Shown: positions 7,228-12,871 of the stretch, in pieces
How positions within the stretch are numbered: the first letter of the stretch is position 1
How the letters are laid out: each line of letters opens with the position of its first letter
NCBI GenBank assembly: GCA_937899895.1
Contig: CALBQR010000027.1
Coordinates: forward strand, 1-15,325
Origin: an uncultured Alistipes sp.
GTDB taxonomy: Bacteria; Bacteroidota; Bacteroidia; Bacteroidales; Rikenellaceae
DNA length: 15,325 nt
Direction of reading: 5' to 3'
Translations under genes and position numbers: made by a program
Notes under the pieces: model-generated
The model's input: the letters and a program-made list of their open reading frames with translations, nothing else
The model's database searches: none
What the model was told of the DNA's origin: nothing

Positions 7228-8433
7228 TTAAATATCAACGACCTTCATCGGAAATTGAGCGTAGTGTGGCATCGCCTGACCGATCGCAGCATCGACATAC
7301 GAAGGGTCGCAGAGAGTGAAACGCCGCCCACGATAGAGGATGTTGGTCCCTTTGACGGGCGAGGAGAAGGCAACGCCGCAGGCGATGTGTCCGATGGGCT
7401 CAATCGCAGGATCGACCTGATACTCAATGAGTATGTTCGGGAGTGAGAGCAACTCTCCGATCAGCCACGAATAGATCAACGTGCGATCTTTGCAGTTGTT
7501 ACGCCCGTAAAAGAGCGACTCCTCGATGGTCATCTGCTTGTGTCGTCCAAAGAGGTCGCTGTCGCTGGTGAAATCGAATCCGTGCTGTACCAATCCGAGC
7601 AGAAATTGCGCTGCCGAGAGCTCCGAGAAGCCCTCGATATGGCGGTTGAGCGATGTCAGAATGGTGTCGGCAAGGGGTTGGGCTATCTCGGCGCGATGAA
7701 AAGGGGCCTTCTCGGTGGTTGGGTAGCTGCGCATAAGTTCGATGCGTGCCGGAGAAATGGGAACGGAGATCTCCTCGCCGAGGTATGCGCTCCAACGAGG
7801 TAGGGCAATATTCACGATGCGAGGGGTGTTGATGCCGGCCCCGATTTCGATTGAGAGAGGGCGGAGGGTCGAGTCGCGCTGCTCGACGATCGGAATGTAA
7901 CCATCTGGCGTTGAATGATATTCAAAGATATAGAAACGTCTGCCGTCAATCTCGATGTAGCCCCGTTCATAGACCGTTCCGTCGAAAGGCAGGAGCATAA
8001 CCAGCTGCTTACCACTCAATGCAGCCCGCGCATCGAAGCCCATTTGGGTTAGGATAAAAATCTGTAAGGCGATCTTCTCGTTGCTCATCGAGGCTGGGTA
8101 GGCAGCCTCGCTCATTGCGTGTGCAAGTAGATATCGCCCCCAATCACAAAGGTTGCAATCGGCACAGAAACCACGCATTTGAGTTATCAGATCGCTGTGA
8201 GGGGAGTTTAACATCTGCGTTTTGAGTGCCGCATATCGCTCGATTGTCGGCTTACCCAAACGGCCGAGTAGTAGTTGTGGGATGTCAAATCGGAGTGTGT
8301 CGCCCAAAAATGCGACCGATAGCGGCTTGGTTGAGTTTTGGGTACTGCCTTGACCTTGTACGCGCCACCCTGCAAATGCTACCAGCAGGGTGAAGCAGGC
8401 TATGATGAGAGATATTGTTGTCTTGTGTTTCAT
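7228..8433 (-). CDS. Exported transglutaminase-like protein, function unknown
   Basis: Probable secreted or membrane-anchored protein with a transglutaminase-like (papain-fold) domain; substrate unknown. ATG at 8433 gives 401 residues starting M-K-H-K-T-T followed by a hydrophobic segment (about 6-22), a signal peptide or anchor. The frame stays open upstream to 8568, but those 45 residues have no signal character. The C-terminal domain has a convincing Cys-His-Asp triad: C314 in Y-G-R-N-N-C-K-D-R, H349 in I-G-H-I-A-C-G-V, D376 in L-C-D-P-S-Y-V-D-A-A-I-G. An N-terminal C-x2-C-x2-C cluster (C90, C93, C96) precedes D-W-G-R-Y-L-L-A. The domain could be catalytic or a peptide-binding scaffold. 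Monocistronic, divergent from the lipoprotein at 8610; codon use is far less biased than in its ribosomal neighbours. Confidence 0.85.
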   Translation of the reverse strand: MKHKTTISLIIACFTLLVAFAGWRVQGQGSTQNSTKPLSVAFLGDTLRFDIPQLLLGRLGKPTIERYAALKTQMLNSPHSDLITQMRGFCADCNLCDWGRYLLAHAMSEAAYPASMSNEKIALQIFILTQMGFDARAALSGKQLVMLLPFDGTVYERGYIEIDGRRFYIFEYHSTPDGYIPIVEQRDSTLRPLSIEIGAGINTPRIVNIALPRWSAYLGEEISVPISPARIELMRSYPTTEKAPFHRAEIAQPLADTILTSLNRHIEGFSELSAAQFLLGLVQHGFDFTSDSDLFGRHKQMTIEESLFYGRNNCKDRTLIYSWLIGELLSLPNILIEYQVDPAIEPIGHIACGVAFSSPVKGTNILYRGRRFTLCDPSYVDAAIGQAMPHYAQFPMKVVDI

Positions 8434-8609
8434 ACGAAAAGTATTAAAATTAGACAATGCGTATCCAATGTTCAACCCGAAAAGTGCAAATTTTGAGCCG
8501 AACGATTTTGGAGTGAAATTTGCTCGTTGGCATACTGACGATGGCTTGGTCGGGGTGATCGGGCGCAATGGCTATACGCGAAATTTGTACCTATTATATA
8601 TATTGTGTT

Positions 8610-9311
8610 ATGAAAAGAGTATTTGCTACGCTGTGTATGTTGGCACTCCTCACACTGTGGGTGGGTTGCTCGGATAGTAATAACGGCCTTGACTACCTCA
8701 AAGGTTCAACTTCGGTGTGGATCGGCGCGGTCGATTCGATCAATATGGCCAATTTCGGCTCGACGCTCTCGGTTAGCGGAGGAAATCAGAATATCGTAAA
8801 GGCCTCGACCAAAGGCACAACATTGGTGTTGGAGGGGGTGAATACGGGAATGACGACGCTCTTCGTTGCAACCAATCGGATATTTATCGAGATGTTGGTG
8901 CGTGTGCGCGGATTGACGGGATATTGGGGCGTTACGACCAACGATAAATATGGAATTTCGGTGCAGATTGATGCGGAGGAGGGTGCAGACAGCACACGTA
9001 TTGCGCAGATTAACAAAGCATTGGTTGAGAAGTATAGCGCGCTGTTGGCGGGAGCAGGCTTCGAGTTTGGGCGCAATATATTTATGTGGAGCAATGGCAC
9101 TATGGGTGGCGAGGGCTCGTGGCAATTGTCGGGCGACTCGTTGGTGCTGACGGTAGGCGGTGTAGCGCAAACGCTTGGCTTTGAGGTCTATGATGTCGAT
9201 CGGGTACGCCTGTCGGCCGATGTAACCGAGGAGGCCCTGCAACTCTATCCCGATGCGGGAATTATTACCGCCACCCTGAACTTCTTTCTTGATCGCCGAA
9301 TTGTGATGTAG
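8610..9311 (+). CDS. Putative lipoprotein, function unknown
   Basis: A 233-residue protein with a lipoprotein signal: M-K-R, a hydrophobic core and L-W-V-G-C with the lipidated cysteine at residue 20. The Trp at -3 is unusual, but the S-D-S-N-N that follows is typical of Bacteroidetes lipoproteins, and the S-D may be a weak surface-export signal. Residues about 48-99 look like a small bacterial Ig-like strand domain (I-V-K-A-S-T-K-G, G-V-N-T-G-M-T-T-L-F-V-A). From T-G-Y-W (103-106) onward a beta-rich region with G-S-W-Q-L-S-G-D-S-L-V-L-T resembles lipocalin-like domains of Bacteroidetes lipoproteins. The frame extends to 8568, but ATG 8610 alone gives a proper signal peptide. Function not recognised; has its own terminator. 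Confidence 0.82.
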   Translation: MKRVFATLCMLALLTLWVGCSDSNNGLDYLKGSTSVWIGAVDSINMANFGSTLSVSGGNQNIVKASTKGTTLVLEGVNTGMTTLFVATNRIFIEMLVRVRGLTGYWGVTTNDKYGISVQIDAEEGADSTRIAQINKALVEKYSALLAGAGFEFGRNIFMWSNGTMGGEGSWQLSGDSLVLTVGGVAQTLGFEVYDVDRVRLSADVTEEALQLYPDAGIITATLNFFLDRRIVM

Positions 9312-9351
9312 TTGCGCAAACGGCTATCACGGAGTCCGTTAGGATGATTTA

Positions 9352-9384
9352 TTGGTCGCGCCTGTGGGTGTGGCCAATTTTTTT
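9352..9384 (+). terminator. Intrinsic terminator after the lipoprotein gene
   Basis: An 11-bp stem (9352-9362 with 9367-9377) with three G-U pairs and a TGTG loop is followed by seven T (9378-9384). It starts 40 nt after the lipoprotein stop and separates it from the tRNA-tuf control region. Confidence 0.85.
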
Positions 9385-9462
9385 GCAGAGTTATGTCGGA
9401 GCTGTATTATGCGCACAACCACTCTTTTGTGTCGGAAATTGATATGCGGAGGCTCTATTAAA

Positions 9463-9495
9463 GCACTCGGAAAACACTCCGAAAGCACCCCGAAA
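9463..9495 (+). repeat. Three tandem 11-bp imperfect repeats
   Basis: Exactly adjacent 11-mers GCACTCGGAAA, ACACTCCGAAA and GCACCCCGAAA. Consensus is (G/A)CAC(T/C)C(G/C)GAAA. The 11-bp period puts each copy on about the same face of the helix, as for cooperative protein sites, but no known regulator site is recognised. Confidence 0.7.
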
Positions 9496-9521
9496 ATGGC
9501 TAACTGATAGTCCGAGAGGAG

Positions 9522-9547
9522 AAAAAACGCTAAAAAATGCAAAAAAA
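9522..9547 (+). promoter_or_regulatory. Phased A-tracts (bent DNA or UP-like element)
   Basis: A-tracts of 6, 6 and 7 bases (9522-9527, 9532-9537, 9541-9547) are centred about 10 bp apart, the spacing that gives intrinsic curvature. They lie just upstream of the proposed promoter at 9557-9589, where the alpha-subunit C-terminal domain would bind. That they activate the promoter is inference. Confidence 0.55.
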
Positions 9548-9556
9548 CGCTCCAAC

Positions 9557-9589
9557 TGTTTTTTTATTTGCAAAACTATTCTACCTTTG
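9557..9589 (+). promoter_or_regulatory. Candidate promoter P1 of the tRNA-tuf unit
   Basis: TACCTTTG (9582-9589) matches the Bacteroidetes -7 consensus TAnnTTTG exactly. The -33 element is weaker: TGTT at 9557-9560, 21 nt upstream, within a T-rich stretch. Phased A-tracts lie just upstream. Transcription would begin near 9594-9598 and give a leader of about 135 nt before tRNA-Thr. Confidence 0.6.
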
Positions 9590-9680
9590 TGCCCGATTTC
9601 TCTAATTATCGACACGAATGAGGGGAAATCGATGTTCTTTGAGGTTTATTAGTCGCGGAATAAAAAAATATCACCAAAAA

Positions 9681-9712
9681 TTTGGTGGATTAAAAAAATG
9701 TTCCTACTTTTG
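9681..9712 (+). promoter_or_regulatory. Promoter P2 of the tRNA-tuf unit
   Basis: TTTG (9681-9684), a 20-nt spacer and TACTTTTG (9705-9712) form a full match to the Bacteroidetes sigma-ABfr promoter. Transcription would start around 9717-9721, about ten bases before tRNA-Thr, which suits a stable-RNA operon. The -33 element sits inside the palindrome at 9672-9687. Confidence 0.78.
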
Positions 9713-9730
9713 CAACCCGAAACGAGCTCT

Positions 9731-9804
9731 GCCGATGTAGCTCAGTTGGCCAGAGCAGCTGATTTGTAATCAGCTGGTCGGGGGTTCGAATCCCTCCATC
9801 GGCT
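9731..9804 (+). tRNA. tRNA-Thr (anticodon UGU)
   Basis: A 74-nt cloverleaf. The acceptor stem GCCGATG pairs with CATCGGC (9797-9803), with T9804 as discriminator. The D-arm has the usual TAGCTCAGTTGG, and the anticodon stem GCTGA/TCAGC encloses loop TTTGTAA with anticodon TGT. The T-arm is GGGGGTTCGAATCCCTC. CCA is not encoded. First gene of a Thr-Tyr-Gly-tuf unit. Confidence 0.95.
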
Positions 9805-9867
9805 CAAACGAGCCCTGCGGATTTGAATCCAAAGGTGCGACAGTTGCAAAAGCGACTAAGACATATT

Positions 9868-9950
9868 GGGAGAATACCAGAGTGGCCAAATGGGGCAGAC
9901 TGTAAATCTGCTGACGTACGTCTTCGGTGGTTCGAATCCATCTTCTCCCA
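9868..9950 (+). tRNA. tRNA-Tyr (anticodon GUA)
   Basis: An 83-nt class II tRNA with a long variable arm. The acceptor GGGAGAA pairs with TTCTCCC (9943-9949), with discriminator A9950. The anticodon stem GCAGA/TCTGC encloses CTGTAAA with anticodon GTA. The variable arm is TGACGTACGTCT-like, and the T-arm contains GGTTCGAATCC. CCA is not encoded. Confidence 0.95.
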
Positions 9951-9959
9951 CTCAATCCG

Positions 9960-9989
9960 AATCCGGTTCGCCTCGGCGAATTGGATTTT
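9960..9989 (+). other. Hairpin between tRNA-Tyr and tRNA-Gly
   Basis: An 11-bp stem (9960-9970 with 9977-9987, two G-U pairs) with loop CCTCGG, ending in four T (9986-9989), lies 10 nt after tRNA-Tyr. The short U-run suggests either a leaky terminator or a processing structure in the tRNA precursor. The rest of the 125-nt spacer shows only weak 5-bp pairings. Confidence 0.5.
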
Positions 9990-10075
9990 CGGGTTAGAAA
10001 ACCGGTCGTTAAGACTCTCCGGTTGTCGGTTCGTGCCGTCAATCGGATTTTGTGGGCTTAATAACGACCATATTT

Positions 10076-10148
10076 GCGGAAGTAGCTCAGTTGATAGAGC
10101 ATTAGCCTTCCAAGCTAAGGGTCGCGAGTTTGAGCCTCGTCTTCCGCT
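10076..10148 (+). tRNA. tRNA-Gly (anticodon UCC)
   Basis: A 73-nt cloverleaf. The acceptor GCGGAAG pairs with CTTCCGC (10141-10147), with discriminator T10148. The anticodon stem TTAGC/GCTAA encloses CTTCCAA with anticodon TCC. The T-arm is CGAGTTTGAGCCTCG, with TTTGAGC in place of the common TTCGAAT loop. CCA is not encoded. 146 nt upstream of tuf. Confidence 0.94.
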
Positions 10149-10294
10149 CCAAGGGGCCGAGTTGAAAACGCGGACCGCAAAATGAGGGTCGCCGATTTGT
10201 GGCTGATTGAGCCGAGAGAATGGGTGGCGCTCAAAGAAAAAAGAAGAAAGTAAAAAGCAATTTTATACAGAAATCTTAAATACTTTACAAAGCT

Positions 10295-11479
10295 ATGGCA
10301 AAAGAAAAATTTGAACGTTCGAAACCGCACGTGAACATTGGTACTATTGGTCACGTCGATCACGGTAAGACTACCCTGACCGCAGCTATCACCACCGTAC
10401 TGGCTAAGGCTGGTCTGTCGGAGTTGCGTTCGTTCGACTCGATTGACAACGCACCTGAGGAGAAGGAGCGTGGTATCACCATCAACACCGCACACGTTGA
10501 GTATCAGACTGCAACCCGCCACTACGCTCACGTAGACTGCCCGGGTCACGCTGACTACGTTAAGAACATGGTTACCGGTGCTGCTCAGATGGACGGTGCT
10601 ATCCTCGTAGTTGCTGCTACTGATGGTCCTATGCCCCAGACTAACGAGCACGTACTGTTGGCAAAGCAGGTAAACGTTCCCCGTATCGTTGTATTCTTGA
10701 ACAAGTGCGATATGGTTGACGATCCCGAGATGCTTGACCTGGTTGAGATGGAGGTTCGCGACCTGTTGGCTAAGTACGACTTCGACGAAAACTGCCCCAT
10801 CATCCGTGGTTCGGCACTGGGTGGTTTGAACGACGAGCCCCAGTGGGTTGAGAAGGTAATGGAGTTGATGAACTCGGTTGACGAGTACATTCCCATTCCG
10901 CCGCGTGAGAACGAGAAGCCTTTCTTGATGCCTGTTGAGGACGTATTCTCGATTACCGGTCGTGGTACCGTATTGACTGGCCGTATCGAGACTGGTGTTA
11001 TCCACGTAGGTGACCCCGTTGAGATCGTAGGTCTTGAGGAGGAGATTAAGACTTCGACTTGTACCGGTGTTGAGATGTTCCGTAAGCTTCTCGATCAGGG
11101 TGAGGCTGGTGACAACGTAGGTCTGTTGATGCGTGGTATTGACAAGAAGGAGGTTAAGCGTGGTATGGTAGTTGCTAAGCCCGGCTCGATCACTCCCCAC
11201 ACCAAGTTCACCGCTGAGGTTTACGTATTGAAGAAGGAAGAGGGTGGCCGTCATACTCCGTTCCACAACAAGTATCGTCCCCAGTTCTACCTGCGTACTA
11301 TGGACGTAACTGGTGAGATTCAGTTGCCTGAGGGCGTAGATATGGTAATGCCCGGTGACCACATCACCATTACCGTAGAGCTGATCTACCCCGTAGCATT
11401 GAACGAGGGTCTCCGTTTCGCAATCCGCGAGGGTGGCCGTACCGTTGGTGCAGGTCAGATCATCTCGATCGTTGAGTAA
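10295..11479 (+). CDS. tuf: Elongation factor Tu
   Basis: GTPase that delivers aminoacyl-tRNA to the ribosome. 394 residues, normal length. The GTPase domain has all motifs: P-loop G-H-V-D-H-G-K-T (19-26), D-C-P-G-H (81-85), N-K-C-D (136-139) and S-A-L (173-175), plus the switch I region R-G-I-T-I-N. Domains II and III follow (G-R-G-T-V-L-T-G-R-I-E-T-G; G-G-R-H-T-P-F; F-Y-x-R-T-x-D-V-T-G). Codon use is among the most biased in the window, as expected for a very abundant protein. Start ATG 10295 follows an A/T-rich leader with no Shine-Dalgarno. The 146-nt leader after tRNA-Gly has a purine-rich stretch and a weak branched inverted repeat (10184-10232). Confidence 0.99.
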   Translation: MAKEKFERSKPHVNIGTIGHVDHGKTTLTAAITTVLAKAGLSELRSFDSIDNAPEEKERGITINTAHVEYQTATRHYAHVDCPGHADYVKNMVTGAAQMDGAILVVAATDGPMPQTNEHVLLAKQVNVPRIVVFLNKCDMVDDPEMLDLVEMEVRDLLAKYDFDENCPIIRGSALGGLNDEPQWVEKVMELMNSVDEYIPIPPRENEKPFLMPVEDVFSITGRGTVLTGRIETGVIHVGDPVEIVGLEEEIKTSTCTGVEMFRKLLDQGEAGDNVGLLMRGIDKKEVKRGMVVAKPGSITPHTKFTAEVYVLKKEEGGRHTPFHNKYRPQFYLRTMDVTGEIQLPEGVDMVMPGDHITITVELIYPVALNEGLRFAIREGGRTVGAGQIISIVE

Positions 11480-11499
11480 TTAATTTGACTCAAACAATA

Positions 11500-11528
11500 G
11501 AGTAGCGCGACCTCGCGCCGCGCTACTC
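11500..11528 (+). other. Hairpin between tuf and tRNA-Trp
   Basis: A perfect 10-bp GC-rich stem GAGTAGCGCG/CGCGCTACTC (11500-11509 with 11519-11528) with a 9-nt loop lies 20 nt after the tuf stop and 5 nt before tRNA-Trp. Only AATTT follows, so it lacks a proper U-run. It may be a partial terminator, a 3'-end stabiliser for tuf mRNA or a processing signal. Confidence 0.6.
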
Positions 11529-11533
11529 AATTT

Positions 11534-11604
11534 AGGGGCATAGTTTAAGGGTAGAATCACGGTCTCCAAAACCGTTGGTGGGAGTTCGAATCTCTCTGCC
11601 CCTG
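11534..11604 (+). tRNA. tRNA-Trp (anticodon CCA)
   Basis: A 71-nt cloverleaf. The acceptor AGGGGCA pairs with TGCCCCT (11597-11603), with discriminator G11604 as usual for tRNA-Trp. The anticodon stem ACGGT/ACCGT encloses CTCCAAA with anticodon CCA. The T-arm is GGGAGTTCGAATCTCTC. CCA is not encoded. The tuf - tRNA-Trp - secE order is common in bacteria. Confidence 0.95.
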
Positions 11605-11629
11605 CTAAAAAAGAAGAAAAAGTAAGGCT

Positions 11630-11824
11630 ATGAGAATAGTAAATTATATAAAAGAGTCCTATAAGGAACTTGTAGAGAAAGTTTCTTGGCCGTCGTTTCC
11701 AGAACTGCAAAGCTCAACGATAGTTGTTATGATTGCTTCCCTTCTATTCGCGATTGTTGTGCTGGTTATGGATGTTACGTTCGAGAACGTTATGGAATCC
11801 ATTTATAGCTTGTTGGGTAAATAA
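11630..11824 (+). CDS. secE: Protein translocase subunit SecE
   Basis: Small clamp subunit of the SecYEG channel. The 64 residues are the short single-helix form: an amphipathic N-terminus M-R-I-V-N-Y-I-K-E-S-Y-K-E-L, the conserved K-V-S-W-P-S (17-22) and one membrane helix (about 28-50). E. coli SecE has three helices, but only this part is essential there. ATG 11630 is 25 nt after tRNA-Trp, and nusG starts 12 nt downstream. Confidence 0.95.
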   Translation: MRIVNYIKESYKELVEKVSWPSFPELQSSTIVVMIASLLFAIVVLVMDVTFENVMESIYSLLGK

Positions 11825-11836
11825 TACTTGACGAAG

Positions 11837-12397
11837 ATGAGTGAGATTCAGAAAAACTGGTATGTGATACGTGCCGTAGGTGGCAAGGAGCGCAAGGTCA
11901 AAGAGTATATCGAGGCCGAAGTGCGCCAGGAGCACCTTGAGGATTACGTGTCGCAGGTACTCATTCCTACCGAGAAGGTCTTTACCATTCGTAATGGTAA
12001 GAAGGTCTCGAAGGAGCGAGTATCGTATCCGGGTTACGTTCTTGTCGAAGCGGCTCTGGTAGGACAAATTCCGATAATGCTTCGCAATACCCCTAATGTG
12101 CTTGGTTTCCTCGGCGACTCGAAAGAGGAGAGTGCCAAAATGAATGCTACGCCTCTACGTCCACAGGAGGTAAGCCGTATTTTGGGCCGCGTCGATGAGA
12201 TGAGCGCAAGCGAGGAAGAGGTTGAAGTTCCGTTCTTTGTTGGCGAAACCGTTAAGGTTACCGACGGTCCGTTCTCAAGTTTTGAGGGCACGATCGAGGC
12301 AGTCGATAATGAGCGCAAGAAGTTGACCGTCTCTGTGAAGATTTTCGGCCGCAAGACTCCGATGGAGTTGAGCTTTATGCAAGTTGAAAAAGAATAA
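11837..12397 (+). CDS. nusG: Transcription termination/antitermination factor NusG
   Basis: Binds the RNA polymerase clamp, supports processive elongation and links transcription to Rho or the ribosome. ATG 11837 gives 186 residues; a TTG at 11828 is in frame but adds only three residues and is less likely. The N-terminal NGN domain starts K-N-W-Y-V-I-R-A-V-G-G-K-E and continues with V-S-Y-P-G-Y-V-L-V-E (62-71) and N-T-P-N-V-L-G-F-L-G. The KOW domain (about 134-183) has F-x-V-G-E-T-V-K-V-T-D-G-P-F-S-S-F-E-G. The loop between domains is acidic (S-A-S-E-E-E-V-E-V). Paired with secE as in most bacteria. Confidence 0.97.
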   Translation: MSEIQKNWYVIRAVGGKERKVKEYIEAEVRQEHLEDYVSQVLIPTEKVFTIRNGKKVSKERVSYPGYVLVEAALVGQIPIMLRNTPNVLGFLGDSKEESAKMNATPLRPQEVSRILGRVDEMSASEEEVEVPFFVGETVKVTDGPFSSFEGTIEAVDNERKKLTVSVKIFGRKTPMELSFMQVEKE

Positions 12398-12414
12398 TTA
12401 ACCAAAGGAAAGTT

Positions 12415-12855
12415 ATGGCAAAAGAGGTTGCTGCATTTATTAAATTGCAGATTAAAGGTGGTGCCGCTAATCCTTCGCCTCCGGTAGGTCCCGCACTGGG
12501 TTCTAAGGGTGTGAACATTATGGACTTCTGTAAGCAGTTCAATGCTCGCACACAGGATAAGGCAGGTAAGGTTTTGCCCGTTATCATCACCGTTTACAGC
12601 GACAAGTCATTCGATTTCATCGTTAAGCAGCCCCCCGTAGCAGTTCAGCTGAAGGAGGCCGCTGGTGTTAAGACTGCATCGGCTGAGCCTAACCGTAAGA
12701 AGGTTGGTCAGGTAACTTGGGATCAGGTGAAGGCCATCGCTCAGGACAAGATGCCCGATTTGAACTGTTTCACGTTGGAGTCGGCAATGCGTATGGTGGC
12801 TGGTACTGCTCGCAGTATGGGTCTCAATGTCGTAGGTGAATTTCCCGAACTGTAA
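12415..12855 (+). CDS. rplK: Ribosomal protein uL11
   Basis: Base of the L7/L12 stalk and part of the GTPase-associated centre. 146 residues. The N-terminal domain has the paired prolines of the flexible face (S-P-P-V-G-P-A-L-G, P22-P23) and G-V-N-I-M-D-F-C-K-x-F-N. The C-terminal rRNA-binding domain ends with S-A-M-R-M-V-A-G-T-A-R-S-M-G. ATG 12415 follows AAAGGAAAG, a weak purine-rich stretch. 17 nt after nusG, 16 nt before rplA. Confidence 0.98.
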   Translation: MAKEVAAFIKLQIKGGAANPSPPVGPALGSKGVNIMDFCKQFNARTQDKAGKVLPVIITVYSDKSFDFIVKQPPVAVQLKEAAGVKTASAEPNRKKVGQVTWDQVKAIAQDKMPDLNCFTLESAMRMVAGTARSMGLNVVGEFPEL

Positions 12856-12871
12856 TTAAAAGATTACGAAA

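Larger units (their letters stand above)
9385..9730 (+). other. Non-coding control region upstream of the tRNA-tuf unit
   Basis: About 350 nt with no plausible gene on either strand; the small minus-strand frames here are low-complexity and lack a supported start. In order it holds a three-copy 11-bp repeat (9463-9495), three A-tracts at 10-bp spacing (9522-9547), a candidate promoter (9557-9589), an inverted repeat at the expected start of that transcript (9594-9631), an A/T-rich palindrome (9672-9687), and a strong promoter match (9681-9712). Confidence 0.7.

Noticed and set aside
8434..8568. 45-residue N-terminal extension of the transglutaminase-like protein
   Set aside because: It would bury the signal segment behind a polar stretch; the ATG at 8433 gives a normal exported-protein start.
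9463..9495. Tandem repeat as a CRISPR array
   Set aside because: The units are 11 bp, directly adjacent and have no spacers; no cas genes are in the window.
9391..9615. Short minus-strand frames in the tRNA-tuf control region
   Set aside because: Their sequence is Phe/Ser-rich because it reads the repeats and A-tracts. Two frames overlap each other without a supported start, so regulatory DNA explains the region better.
9817..9828. T-arm-like GGATTTGAATCC between tRNA-Thr and tRNA-Tyr, as a tRNA remnant
   Set aside because: Only the T-arm-like piece is present; no acceptor, D-arm or anticodon stem could be drawn around it.
9770..10042. 90-residue minus-strand frame over tRNA-Thr and tRNA-Tyr
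   Set aside because: It contains M-E-G-F-E-P-P-T-S and R-R-W-I-R-T-T-E, classic spurious peptides from antisense tRNA genes. A similar minus-strand frame over tRNA-Trp (11480-11710) is rejected for the same reason.
10115..11362. 415-residue open frame antisense to tuf and tRNA-Gly
   Set aside because: A shadow of the highly biased tuf codons. Its end, A-E-D-E-A-Q-T-R-D-P, is the well-known artefact of translating the reverse strand of a tRNA.
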